DNA of 64,000 nt, from positions 1 through 64,000 of the forward strand of contig CAUZRQ010000014.1 of the NCBI GenBank assembly GCA_963582065.1. The letters are read 5' to 3'. Source of the stretch: UBA8437 sp963582065 (GTDB taxonomy: Bacteria > Planctomycetota > Planctomycetia > Planctomycetales > Planctomycetaceae). Position 1 is the first letter of the stretch, and every line of letters starts with the position of its first letter. The notes under the pieces are model-generated. The model was given only the letters and a program-made list of their open reading frames with translations. It was not told the DNA's origin and made no database searches. Below are positions 1-8,513 of this stretch, piece after piece. Both the position numbers and the translations under genes were made by a program.

Positions 1-109
1 GGGTGTGCAACCCTCGCGAGGGTCTTTTACGCCGGCCGGGTGGTGGAGTCACCCCCGTCGGCGTATCCCGGGATGGCGTCGGCGCCCGTTGCCGGGCACC
101 GGTTGGCCC

Positions 110-1072
110 TTAGCGGGTGACGATCAGCCGGGGGCCGGAAGCCGTTCGGCTGGCCGTGGTGCGGGTCCGCCAGCCGGTCAGGACGGCTGCTGCCGGCAGG
201 TATCCGCGGACGCCGGATCGATTCCGTGACGTGCGGTTGTCATTGGTGCCGCCGGTGGCCGAACGACCCGGATTGGCTTCGCCGGCGTCAAAACGACGGG
301 GCGATTGGGCTGCGCGAGTGGTGTTGGGAGCCGCCGGGGTCGGCAACAGCACGATCCGTGCGCCGATGGTGTTGTAGGGAGAGTACGAGTAGACGGTGCG
401 GGTGCCGACCGGAATGCTCCTCATCACCGTCACCGGTTGCAGCATCGCCACCTGTTGGCTGACGTAGCGGACCGAGTTGACCGCAACCTTGCGAGTGGAG
501 GTGTGAGCGACCATACGGGTGACGTTGTAGGAGACCTGCTTGGTGCCCTGGATGGCGACGGTTTTCGTGACGGGGATCTGTTGTGTGATCATGCCGCCGA
601 CGTACTCGCGGCTGGCGACCACCGTTGGGGTGAAGGCCTGGCGGATTGCGAACGCCGTGCGGTTGATCAGCCCGAAAAGGTCGGGGCGGTTGTCGTACTG
701 GCAGGGAGTGATGCGGGAGATCTGGTGGAACCGGGTGACCCACTGGCCGGCCGGTTGCTGGACGGTCTGGTAACTGGTCACCGTCTGGTAGTTGACCGTC
801 GGCATCTGTACGGTCTTGACCTCGGTCACCGGGCGGTATTCGGTCACCGACTGGTTGACGTACTTGGTCTCGATCACCGGTCGACGAACTGTCCGGGTGA
901 CCTGGCGATATTCGGTCACCGGAATCGCCTGGTAGTAGGTTTGTGTCACCGGCCGGATGCAGTAGCACGACCCGGTTCCGGTCAGGAACTGGGCGTGGGC
1001 GTCGCCGCCGAGGATGGCCAGCAGTGATGCGATGGCACAGGCGAATCGGGTCATGTTGACAGACATGGGCAC
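110..1072 (-). CDS. secreted Val/Thr/Tyr-repeat protein, function unknown
   Basis: Encodes 320 residues. The first 28 or so look like a Sec signal peptide ending at AHAQ. The mature part is dominated by short degenerate units such as VTEYRQV, VTEYRPV and VNYQTV, rich in Val, Thr, Tyr and Gln, followed by a Ser/Arg/Gly-rich low-complexity tail. Repeat-built exported proteins of this kind are common in Planctomycetes and are usually hypothetical; an envelope role is inference. The start used begins MPMSVNM; an ATG six bases further in (1066) is equally possible. It is the last gene of the minus-strand block and is separated from the gene at 1220-1990 by about 150 bases, so it may have its own promoter. 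Confidence 0.75.
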   Translation of the reverse strand: MPMSVNMTRFACAIASLLAILGGDAHAQFLTGTGSCYCIRPVTQTYYQAIPVTEYRQVTRTVRRPVIETKYVNQSVTEYRPVTEVKTVQMPTVNYQTVTSYQTVQQPAGQWVTRFHQISRITPCQYDNRPDLFGLINRTAFAIRQAFTPTVVASREYVGGMITQQIPVTKTVAIQGTKQVSYNVTRMVAHTSTRKVAVNSVRYVSQQVAMLQPVTVMRSIPVGTRTVYSYSPYNTIGARIVLLPTPAAPNTTRAAQSPRRFDAGEANPGRSATGGTNDNRTSRNRSGVRGYLPAAAVLTGWRTRTTASRTASGPRLIVTR

Positions 1073-1219
1073 AGTCCTACCACGCGATGAGATTGTGACG
1101 GGAGAGGTTCGAGCGAGTCCGCGGCGGCGAGGGTGGCTGCCGTCCGCGTCGAGTGAGGCGGGCTTTTAGTGGATTTCGGTTCGGTGGGTCAAGACCGTTC
1201 CCGGTGCTGCAGCGTTCTT

Positions 1220-1990
1220 CTAGAGCAACATCTGCAACAGCCGGGGCAGGAACATGCCGAGGGTGCCCAAACCGATTCCAACCATCGCCTCTCCTCGTCC
1301 TCGCAGACCTCTCGAGGCCGTTCCGGTCTCGCCGGTTCCCACCAGCCCGGTGTAGACGGCCACCAGCCCGGCAGCCAACGCCGGCAGGCTGGTCCAGAAT
1401 GTCGGTGGCACCAGCCCCAGCCCGGCCAGCAGCAGCGCCGCGACGCCCAGGAGCAGGCTGGTCCGGCACGACCGGGACAGCGGGATGTCCGAAACGGTCG
1501 GTCCCGACTCGACACTGTCCGAATCCGCCTGCTCGTCAGGTTCTTCCGGCCGGCCTTCGTCCCACTCCGTTCCGTCGCTCTCCGCCCACTCCGCCTCGTC
1601 GTCGGTGACCGCCTCGGCCAGTTCCACCGGTTCGATCTCCGGCAGCTGCGGCCCGGCTTCGATCGCCCCCAGCTCCTCCGGCTGCCGGGCGTCCCGGTCC
1701 GGCTGCATCATGCTCCACAACCCTTTCGGCCGTGGAGTCTCCTCGCCCCTCTCGTCGGCTTCGTCTTCGTTCGTCGTGTCGTCCCGGATTTCTTCGTCTT
1801 CGTCTTCGTCGGGTTCGACCGTTACGGGCTGAGTTGGAGTGGAGGTCTGTCCCATCACTTCCCACAGGCTGCGGCCTGGTTGGGCCTCCGTCCCGACCAC
1901 GGCTTCTCCACAGATGGGACAATCGTCCAGTTCGTCGGAGACCGTGTGACCCTGCGGGCAGCTTTGCGGCGTGGAATCCGGTGCCGTCAT
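1220..1990 (-). CDS. zinc-ribbon membrane protein, function unknown
   Basis: Encodes 256 residues starting MTAPDST. The N-terminus carries a small metal-ribbon pattern, CPQGH followed after about 12 residues by CPIC. The middle is strongly acidic (runs of Glu and Asp), and the C-terminal quarter holds two or three hydrophobic segments (LLLGVAALLLAGLG and following). The start is fixed by an ATGA overlap: its ATG at 1990-1988 shares bases with the TGA of the upstream transporter gene (1989-1987), so the two are probably translationally coupled. Function is not recognisable. The acidic linker between a ribbon and a membrane anchor suggests a membrane-tethered adaptor for the two CNNM transporters upstream; this is inference from position only. 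Confidence 0.75.
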   Translation of the reverse strand: MTAPDSTPQSCPQGHTVSDELDDCPICGEAVVGTEAQPGRSLWEVMGQTSTPTQPVTVEPDEDEDEEIRDDTTNEDEADERGEETPRPKGLWSMMQPDRDARQPEELGAIEAGPQLPEIEPVELAEAVTDDEAEWAESDGTEWDEGRPEEPDEQADSDSVESGPTVSDIPLSRSCRTSLLLGVAALLLAGLGLVPPTFWTSLPALAAGLVAVYTGLVGTGETGTASRGLRGRGEAMVGIGLGTLGMFLPRLLQMLL

Positions 1991-2964
1991 GCCGGTGCCT
2001 GCCATTCGAAGAGTTGTTCGGTGAGCTGACGGTAATGGACGAGTCCGACCGTGCGGTTGCCATCGACGACGACGGCAATCGGAGCGGTGGCGACGTTGAG
2101 TTGCATGAGTGCATCGAGGCGGCTGGTGTTGGGAGTGACGCGGGGCAACTCGACCAGCAGTTCTTCGATCGGAGTCTCACCGGCGGCCAATTCGATCACA
2201 CGAACGTAGGCGAACCACTCGCCGGGTTCCTGTTCGCGATGCACAGGGATCTCGGCCAGTCCGTGGTGGCGTGCATGTTCGAGCATGTGGTCCCGGGAGG
2301 CGGTGGCGGGGAGGCCGGGGACGTGGTCGCCCAGCTCGAGGTTGGATTCGACGGGGACGCGGGTGGTGTTGAGCAGCCCGTTGATCAGTCGGTTCTGGAC
2401 GTCGGCCAGCAGCCCGTGTTCATGACCTTCCTCGAGCACCCGTACCAGCCGCTTGCGGCCCAGCACCAGGGGCATGGCCTGCTGGTCGGGGTTGCCGAAG
2501 CGCTTCAGGCAGTGGGTGATCAGGATCAGCGGGGCGGTGATGAAAAAGAAGAGGTAGAAGAAGCCATCCAACAGTGGAGCGTTGCGGAACAGGCGTTGTT
2601 GAGGGGAACGGAGGTGGAGGTTCTTGGGCATCAGTTCACCGAAGAGAAACACGATCGGGGAGATGGCCAGGACACTACCGATCTCCCAGGCGACACCGGG
2701 CGAGACGACCAGCGAGGTGACGGCCAGCGTGACGCCCTGTGCGGTGAGGAAGTTGGCGACGTTGTTGCCGACCAGCGTTGTGGCAACGAATGCCGAGGGG
2801 TGACGTGCGAACCACAGGATGCGGTTGGCCGACCGGTCGCCCGCATGCGCATCGATGCTCAGCCTCACGAAGCTCATTCGGTAGAACCCGGTCTCCGACC
2901 CGCTGAAGAAGGCCGAGAGCCAGAGTCCCAGGCTGAAGATCAGCAGTGCGGTGAAAATCATCAT
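1987..2964 (-). CDS. CNNM/DUF21 transporter-like protein with CBS pair, short form
   Basis: Encodes 325 residues starting MMIFTALLIFSLG. The first 170 or so form the CNNM (DUF21) transmembrane domain with several hydrophobic helices and the typical SGSETGFYRMS segment. A CBS-domain pair follows (about 190-320). Relatives are CorC/HlyC/CNNM proteins, linked to Mg2+ or Co2+ handling. The C-terminal CorC_HlyC domain seen in the upstream paralogue is missing. The reading frame stays open further upstream, but that stretch overlaps the neighbouring gene and looks like shadow sequence. The ATG at 2964 makes an ATGA overlap with the upstream stop and gives the membrane start expected of the family. 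Confidence 0.88.
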   Translation of the reverse strand: MMIFTALLIFSLGLWLSAFFSGSETGFYRMSFVRLSIDAHAGDRSANRILWFARHPSAFVATTLVGNNVANFLTAQGVTLAVTSLVVSPGVAWEIGSVLAISPIVFLFGELMPKNLHLRSPQQRLFRNAPLLDGFFYLFFFITAPLILITHCLKRFGNPDQQAMPLVLGRKRLVRVLEEGHEHGLLADVQNRLINGLLNTTRVPVESNLELGDHVPGLPATASRDHMLEHARHHGLAEIPVHREQEPGEWFAYVRVIELAAGETPIEELLVELPRVTPNTSRLDALMQLNVATAPIAVVVDGNRTVGLVHYRQLTEQLFEWQAPA

Positions 2965-4259
2965 CCGGCCACCCCCCCGGCCCCCGGGGCCGACGGGAGG
3001 TCCTCGAGCGGGTCGTCGGCGGGTGCGATCAGCACCTTGACCGGTCCCCGTCCCGAGGCCTCGATCACCCGGATCCGGAAACCCTGCCACAGGCACTCGT
3101 CTCCGACCACCGGCACTCGCTCGAGTTGTTCCTGCAGCAGGCCGCTGACGGTGATCTGTTGTTCGGGATCGGGTTCGTACTCGAGTCGGAGTCGTTTCGA
3201 GAGGTGCCTGAGCGTGGTCAGGGCCTGGACCTCGTAACGGTCCCCGCCCACCGATTCGACCGGCTCGCGTCTGAGCAGCCTGCGGGCCCGGCTGGGTTCC
3301 GGCGAGAGGATGGTGTCGAGAATGTCGTCGTATGTGAGGATCCCGATCGTCTCGCCGTACTCGTTGATCACGCTGGCGACACTGGCGTTCGTGTCCCGCA
3401 TCCGCTGCAGCACGGGTGCCAACCGGGCGCACCAGGGGACGGGGATCACCTCCCTTGAGAGTTGTTCGAGGTGTCGAGTGGTGAGCGGGGCGCGGTGATC
3501 GAGTGGGACGATCGATTCGACGATGTCCTGGTCACCGGCCAGGACGACGAAGCCGGCTTCGATGGCCTGGGCGTCGAGGTCTTCGAGGTGGATCGGCTGC
3601 GGCAGGGTGCTCCAAGTGCCTCGCGGTCTCATCACCTCCTCTACAGAGATCTCGCCGAGATCGAGGATGTTGTGCAGGACCTGTCGTTCCTGTCGGAAGA
3701 TCTCGGTGGTGCGAATCGAGTTCTCGACGGCCTGTTCGAGATCGTCGGCTTCGAGTGCCGGTTCCACGGTGACGTGCGGCCAGAAGACCCTGTGCAGGAA
3801 CTCGGTCGTGGCCCGGAACACCGGAGCGATCGGGTCGAAGATCCGGACAGCGGCCGACAGCGGCCACACCACCACGGTGGCCAAGCGACGTCGGAAGACG
3901 ATCGCCAGGCTCTTGGGGATGACTTCTCCGAAGAGAATGATGCCGACCAGGCTGCCCAGAAGGATCGCCGCGGTGGTTGCGGTGCTGTCGTGACCGAGGC
4001 GTCGGGCGAGCACGACGCTGACGGCGAAATAGGTCAGGTTGATCAGCAGGTTCCAGAACAGCACGGCTGTCAACAGACGGTCCGGGTCGGCCAGCAGGTC
4101 GGCCACCAACCTCTGGCGACGCGACCCGACTCGAAACGCGATCAGGTCGTCCCGTGAAAGGTAGAACAGTGCGGTCTCGCTGGACGAGAAGAACCCGCTG
4201 GCCAGGACCAGTCCGGCCATCGCCAGGATCGCGGGCAACCAAGTTTCCGACGCAGACAC
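2961..4259 (-). CDS. CNNM/CorC-type transporter with CBS and CorC_HlyC domains
   Basis: Encodes 432 residues. Domain order is a DUF21/CNNM membrane domain (about 5-190, with FFSSSETALFYLS near the N-terminus), a CBS pair (about 205-335, including VMRPRGTW and INEYGETIGILTYDDIL), then a CorC_HlyC domain (about 350-425). Members are annotated as hemolysin-like or divalent-cation efflux proteins; the CBS pair is expected to bind adenine nucleotides. It lies 29 bases downstream of the ABC-2 permease gene and overlaps the shorter paralogue at 1987-2964 by four bases. The adjacent pair of unequal paralogues suggests a heteromeric transporter (inference). Confidence 0.93.
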   Translation of the reverse strand: MSASETWLPAILAMAGLVLASGFFSSSETALFYLSRDDLIAFRVGSRRQRLVADLLADPDRLLTAVLFWNLLINLTYFAVSVVLARRLGHDSTATTAAILLGSLVGIILFGEVIPKSLAIVFRRRLATVVVWPLSAAVRIFDPIAPVFRATTEFLHRVFWPHVTVEPALEADDLEQAVENSIRTTEIFRQERQVLHNILDLGEISVEEVMRPRGTWSTLPQPIHLEDLDAQAIEAGFVVLAGDQDIVESIVPLDHRAPLTTRHLEQLSREVIPVPWCARLAPVLQRMRDTNASVASVINEYGETIGILTYDDILDTILSPEPSRARRLLRREPVESVGGDRYEVQALTTLRHLSKRLRLEYEPDPEQQITVSGLLQEQLERVPVVGDECLWQGFRIRVIEASGRGPVKVLIAPADDPLEDLPSAPGAGGVAG

Positions 4260-4288
4260 CTCTGTCCGTCCCGTTCTTCGCCAGGTGG

Positions 4289-5992
4289 CTAGCCCCGGTC
4301 TCCTGTCGTCCGCCCCAGTGCCACGTCGAAGGCACTGACGGCCGGGACCAGCATCGCCAGCGACGTGAAGCCGTAGACGGCCACGATTGCCAGACAGACG
4401 CTGAGCGTCCCTTCACGCAGGAACTCGGTAATACTGTAAAAGGTCACAAACGGCAGCCAGCCGGCTGCCAGGGTCAGTGCCGGCGAGGGGTTCTTGTGGG
4501 TCAGGCTGGCCCACAGCCCGATGCCTCCCAGCCCGATGAACACGATGAAACTCAACAACTGAGACGCGAACGAACCGCTGGCTTCGACCAGCAGCATCAG
4601 GAACACGAAGATCCCGATGAACAGGAAGAACAGCGTCCCCAGGCTGTTGCCGATCGCCAGCCGGGAGGCTTCGAAAGTCAGGCCCGAGTGCAGTCCGAGC
4701 ATCGCGGCGAAGACGGACAGCATCGAGAACCCCACCAGCAGGTAGACGAATTCCTCCCAGAGGATCGCTCCGATGGTCGCCTGCCATCCGGCCAGCGCCA
4801 GCGGCACCGCGATCAACTCGCGGGTGTTCCAGGCGATCCCACCCAGTTTGCCGTAGATGAACTCCTTGGCCGAGATATCGGTGGCCAGCAGCAGGTCCAG
4901 CGTCTTGCCGTCGCGTTCGCTGGTCAGTGCGGTGACCGCCTGGGCGTTGATCAGCAGCAGGCTCAACAGCGACAAACCGACCATCGCCAGGCCGATGGGA
5001 GAGATGATGTTGAGCACCAGGCCGTCGTCCGCAGCGACGGTGACCTGGTACACCACCGCCGTGGCCAGCAGCAGGTAGGCCGCCTTGATCAGCTGAACCT
5101 TGTGACCGTAGGCGCGGGTGCGGATTTCTCGCCAGATGACCGGGTTGGACCAGATCCGGCGGTGTCGCACCCGCATCTTACCCGACGCGTCGTCGGTCTC
5201 CTTTTCGGGTTGCACGAAGGTCGCCCGCGACGGGTTCCAGATCCGGAGTCGCCACACCGTGACCGTGATCAGGGCGAATCCCAGTCCCGAGAGAGCAACG
5301 ACTGATCTCAGGGCGACGAGGTCGCGGTCACGGGCAAAGGGGTCCAGAACCGTCAGCAGTGTTCGGAAGGGATTCAGCGCCTCCACCCAGGCCGAGTCAC
5401 CGGTCAGGGCCCGGGTCGCTTCGACGGTGCCCAGGAAGCCCACAACGCCCAGCACGCTGATGGCCAGTGTCTGGAATGTCTTCTCTCTCCAGAATGCGAC
5501 CATCGCTCCCCAACTGCCCGCGGCCAGTGCCACCGCCACGCACAGTGCCAGCACCCAGGCGATCTGTTCCCAGCCGACTCCACCCAGCAGGTGCACCAGG
5601 AAGAAGACCGGGACCGAGACACCCAGCAGCACCATGACGATCAGCAGGCTGGAGCCGAGCTTGCCGAGGACAAGTTCGCGGGAGGTCAGGTCGGACATCA
5701 ACAGCAGCAGCAGCGTCCGACGGTCCTTTTCCTGGGCGATGCTGCCGGCACAGAAGATCAGCGCGAAGAACAGCACCAGCGGCAGCTGGACCATCGAGAA
5801 GATCTCGAACAGCAGGCCGCCGAAGCGGGCCGTGTCGCCGATGTTGCGGACCTGCTGCCAGCCGAAGACCGCCTGGTCGGCGGTGTACATCAGTACGAAC
5901 AGGGCGGCGACGTAGCCGGCGCGGATCAGGAAGTGCCGCAACTGGCGGGGGGCCGTGGTCGCCTCGCGGGTGAAGATCGGTCCGGCCAGCAC
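4289..5992 (-). CDS. ABC-2 type transport permease, duplicated
   Basis: Encodes 567 residues of integral membrane protein with about a dozen hydrophobic segments. Two ABC-2 permease-like halves are visible. The first has CAGSIAQEKDRRTLLLLLMSDL and the second repeats the signature as ALTSERDGKTLDLLLATDI, each followed by a sequence like SxxELVLGKLGS or SAKEFIYGKLGG. This E-K/D-x-x-T-L-x-L-L-L pattern is typical of ABC-2 exporters of the gliding-motility/NatB type. No ATPase gene is present in this window, so the partner must lie elsewhere. It begins three bases after the moaC stop and is followed closely by the CNNM genes. Substrate cannot be deduced. Confidence 0.88.
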   Translation of the reverse strand: MLAGPIFTREATTAPRQLRHFLIRAGYVAALFVLMYTADQAVFGWQQVRNIGDTARFGGLLFEIFSMVQLPLVLFFALIFCAGSIAQEKDRRTLLLLLMSDLTSRELVLGKLGSSLLIVMVLLGVSVPVFFLVHLLGGVGWEQIAWVLALCVAVALAAGSWGAMVAFWREKTFQTLAISVLGVVGFLGTVEATRALTGDSAWVEALNPFRTLLTVLDPFARDRDLVALRSVVALSGLGFALITVTVWRLRIWNPSRATFVQPEKETDDASGKMRVRHRRIWSNPVIWREIRTRAYGHKVQLIKAAYLLLATAVVYQVTVAADDGLVLNIISPIGLAMVGLSLLSLLLINAQAVTALTSERDGKTLDLLLATDISAKEFIYGKLGGIAWNTRELIAVPLALAGWQATIGAILWEEFVYLLVGFSMLSVFAAMLGLHSGLTFEASRLAIGNSLGTLFFLFIGIFVFLMLLVEASGSFASQLLSFIVFIGLGGIGLWASLTHKNPSPALTLAAGWLPFVTFYSITEFLREGTLSVCLAIVAVYGFTSLAMLVPAVSAFDVALGRTTGDRG

Positions 5993-5995
5993 CCT

Positions 5996-6490
5996 CTAGT
6001 CCTCCGTTCGGCCCGCGTCATCGCGGAGGAAGTGGCCACTGCGACCGCCGGACTTCTCGAGCAGCCTGACTTGGCCGATCTCCATTCCGCGGTCGACCGC
6101 CTTGCACATGTCGTAGATGGTCAGAGCGGCCACCGTCACCGCCACCAACGCTTCCATTTCGACACCGGTCCGCCCCTGGTTGCTGACACGCGCCTCGATC
6201 CTGACGGTCCGTTCGTCGGGACAGGCGAAGTCGAGCCTGGCCGAGTCGAGCGGCAGCAGGTGGCACAGCGGGATCAGCTCGGATGTCCGCTTGGTGGCCC
6301 CGATGCCGGCCAGGCGAGCCACCTCGAAGACATCTCCCTTGGCCATCCCGCCCTCGCGGATCAGTTCGAGCGTTGCCGGCTCCATCCTCACGACCGCCTC
6401 GGCAACCGCCACCCGTTGGGTGACCGGCTTGTCCCCGACGTCAACCATGCGACTGGCACCGGACTCGTCGAAGTGCGTCAGTTCGGACAT
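5996..6490 (-). CDS. moaC: cyclic pyranopterin monophosphate synthase MoaC
   Basis: Encodes 164 residues, the usual MoaC length. MoaC converts 3',8-cyclo-7,8-dihydro-GTP to cyclic pyranopterin monophosphate, the second step of molybdenum cofactor synthesis, in the cytosol. Recognisable signatures are MVDVGDK near the N-terminus, the Lys/His segment around PLCHLLPL (most MoaC have PLCHPLP), GVEMEALVA and TIYDMCKAVD, which together hold the conserved Lys, His, Glu and Asp active-site residues. The ATG giving MSELTHF matches the family N-terminus better than an in-frame TTG 24 bases upstream. No other moa gene is present; it sits between a glycosyltransferase (32 bases from this start) and an ABC permease (3 bases). 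Confidence 0.95.
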   Translation of the reverse strand: MSELTHFDESGASRMVDVGDKPVTQRVAVAEAVVRMEPATLELIREGGMAKGDVFEVARLAGIGATKRTSELIPLCHLLPLDSARLDFACPDERTVRIEARVSNQGRTGVEMEALVAVTVAALTIYDMCKAVDRGMEIGQVRLLEKSGGRSGHFLRDDAGRTED

Positions 6491-6522
6491 CGGTATCGGG
6501 TTCGCGGCGGTCAAGACCGGGG

Positions 6523-8280
6523 TCAGTGGTTGGCTTCAGTATAGGTGTCCGGGCGGGGCTTGCGGAGTTCGGCGGCCGGATTCCGGGGTGTGTCCCGGTG
6601 ATACAGCGCCGCCAGCAGCACGCCGGCTCGTCGGACTTCGGCGACACGTCGCAGATCCGGGGGGTCGTCTCGGAGGTGGTCCGGCAGATCAGCCTTCCGC
6701 CGGAAGATCATCACCCAGTTGGCCTTCGAAGCCTCTGGCGTGCCGTAGAGAGCCAGTCTCCTTGGGGATCGATCCCAGACCCGCGCGTGTTTGACGAAGG
6801 CGGGCCACTGCAGTGGATGCAGCGCTGGAAACACCGCGATCGTGTCGCTCTCGGGAACCTGCTCGGCCACTTCGACCAGGAAACCGCGGGTCAGGCTGTC
6901 ACCCCAGTAGGTGGGTTCGAGTCCCAGCGATTCGGCGCCCGCCGGCCCGCCGACGGCGATGTTGTAGAACGACAGGCCACAAGGATGGGTGACGATCAGG
7001 CCCCAGCCGGAGGAGAGCAGAATCGCGGACGGCAGCAGCCAGGCGGTGGCTCGGGGCAGCTTGGTCAGTCGTTGCGAGAGCCACTCGGACAGGACCATGG
7101 TGCCACGGCCGATCAGCACGGCCCACAGGGGGAACACGACCAGGAACAGTCGTGTTCCGTCGTAGACGGCCACGCCCGGTGTCATGAACACCTGCAGCGG
7201 GAAGGCGATGCAGGTGACCAGCAGAACGGCCCGCGGGTCGTGCCACCATCTCCGGTTGCGGAAGACCAGACCGCAGGCCGCCAGCGCGTGCAGGCCCAGC
7301 GGGACCGTCACGCCAAACAGCACCAGCGGGTAGTGCCAGGGGACGTGCGTGTCGGGAGTCTTGTGGCCCAGGTAATAGACCGACAACTGTGCCCGGTCGG
7401 TGGTTCGCGCGAAATATTCGACCAGGTGGTCCAGCGGATCGAGCCACAGCCAGGGCCAGCCGATCAGGAACACCGCCGCGCCGATCGCCGTCCAGCACGC
7501 CAGTGGCGGAATGGCCCGTGTGCGGAATCTGCACAGGGCCCAGGCGGCGACCGCCGGGACCAGCAGGATGGCTTGGATCTTCGTCAGCAGTGCCAGTCCC
7601 AGCAGCAGTCCGGGGACCACCGCCTGCCGACAGCGCGGGGCTGAAGAGCCGGAGGCCCAGCGGTCAGACAGTGACAGCACCGAGGCGGTGTAGGCGAGGG
7701 TGATCATCATCTCCAGCGAGGCGAGGTGTGCGTGGGCGACCAGGCGTGGCATCAGCAGCAGCGAGGCGGCTGCCGAAAATCCGGCGGCCGGGCCGTACCA
7801 GCCGGCGGTGGTCCGTCCCACCAGGTAGATCATCCAGGCGAAGGCGATCGCCGATGCGAACCGGGCGGCCGTCGGTGCCAACGGGGTCGCCTCGGAGTGA
7901 CTCGGAGCCGATACGGCGGTGACCACCGCATGGGCCAGGCCCAGAGCGAACCGGCCCAGTGGTGGATGGTCGGCCAGGTGGTAGCCCGCGGGGGCCGCCG
8001 CCTGCAGGTCCTCCTGCTGACCAAAGATCTGCTGCCAGGTCAACTCGCCCAGGAACCAGAACCGGGTCGCCTCGATCAGCCGGAACCCCTCGGAGACATT
8101 GAACATCTCGTCGACGGTCAGTCCCGGCCCTTCGCCCAGGCCGGGATAGTCACCCGCGGCGTCCAAACTCGAGACCACTCCCAGCAGCCCCAGCAGTGCC
8201 AGGGTCGCCAGAGCCAGGCGGACACGCCGCGAGACATCGGTGGGTTCGAGGTTGGCCGGTTGAGTGGCTGGGGCGGTCAT
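6523..8280 (-). CDS. PMT/GT39-type membrane glycosyltransferase
   Basis: Encodes 585 residues with about ten to twelve hydrophobic helices. It resembles the dolichyl-phosphate-mannose/undecaprenyl-phosphate-sugar glycosyltransferase family (GT39, ArnT-like). After a first membrane helix there is an acidic VDEMFN loop, matching the catalytic DE loop of these GT-C enzymes, then DHPPLGRFALGLAH, a typical PMT_2 segment. The C-terminal region is extracytoplasmic. The expected reaction is transfer of a sugar from a polyprenyl-phosphate donor to an envelope acceptor; the acceptor is unknown. It opens the six-gene minus-strand run. A perfect 10-base tandem duplication covers its start codon, so an out-of-frame ATG lies 10 bases upstream of the real one. 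Confidence 0.85.
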   Translation of the reverse strand: MTAPATQPANLEPTDVSRRVRLALATLALLGLLGVVSSLDAAGDYPGLGEGPGLTVDEMFNVSEGFRLIEATRFWFLGELTWQQIFGQQEDLQAAAPAGYHLADHPPLGRFALGLAHAVVTAVSAPSHSEATPLAPTAARFASAIAFAWMIYLVGRTTAGWYGPAAGFSAAASLLLMPRLVAHAHLASLEMMITLAYTASVLSLSDRWASGSSAPRCRQAVVPGLLLGLALLTKIQAILLVPAVAAWALCRFRTRAIPPLACWTAIGAAVFLIGWPWLWLDPLDHLVEYFARTTDRAQLSVYYLGHKTPDTHVPWHYPLVLFGVTVPLGLHALAACGLVFRNRRWWHDPRAVLLVTCIAFPLQVFMTPGVAVYDGTRLFLVVFPLWAVLIGRGTMVLSEWLSQRLTKLPRATAWLLPSAILLSSGWGLIVTHPCGLSFYNIAVGGPAGAESLGLEPTYWGDSLTRGFLVEVAEQVPESDTIAVFPALHPLQWPAFVKHARVWDRSPRRLALYGTPEASKANWVMIFRRKADLPDHLRDDPPDLRRVAEVRRAGVLLAALYHRDTPRNPAAELRKPRPDTYTEANH

Positions 8281-8290
8281 GGGCGGTCAT
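8271..8290. repeat. perfect 10-bp tandem duplication at a start codon
   Basis: The decamer GGGCGGTCAT occurs twice back to back (8271-8280 and 8281-8290). Each copy carries CAT, an ATG on the minus strand. The ATG at 8280 opens the glycosyltransferase frame; the one at 8290 is in a different frame. Confidence 0.9.
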
Positions 8291-8361
8291 GGGCGGGACG
8301 GCCAAGAGGGTCTCTAGTCACTCTACGATGCGCGTCGACGAGATCGCCAACCGGAGCCACG

Positions 8362-8400
8362 AAAAAAAAGGAATGTCCGGCCATCCTGGCCGGGCATTCC
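8362..8400 (-). terminator. intrinsic terminator of the HTH-receiver gene
   Basis: Read on the minus strand, a 14-bp stem (GGAATGCCCGGCCA paired with TGGCCGGACATTCC, one G-U pair, short loop) is followed directly by eight T residues. It lies about 115 bases downstream of the stop at 8514 and upstream of the glycosyltransferase gene, so it separates the two transcription units. This is the clearest Rho-independent terminator in the window. Confidence 0.87.
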
Positions 8401-8513
8401 CTCTGGTTGAAACCGCGTCATCTCGGACGGCCGGGGTCGATGGCCGGTCAATTCATCCCTGGGGCCGTGTGTCTGCGGGTTTCTTCCGTGGAGCCCTTCC
8501 CGGTTGTCCAGAC

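Noticed and set aside
10..28. Palindrome ACCCTCGCGAGGGT followed by CTTTT
   Set aside because: It could terminate a plus-strand gene left of the window, but the stem is short and no such gene is visible.
6905..6930. tRNA T-loop-like GGTTCGAGTCCCA
   Set aside because: It lies inside the glycosyltransferase gene, and no acceptor or anticodon stems can be found around it.
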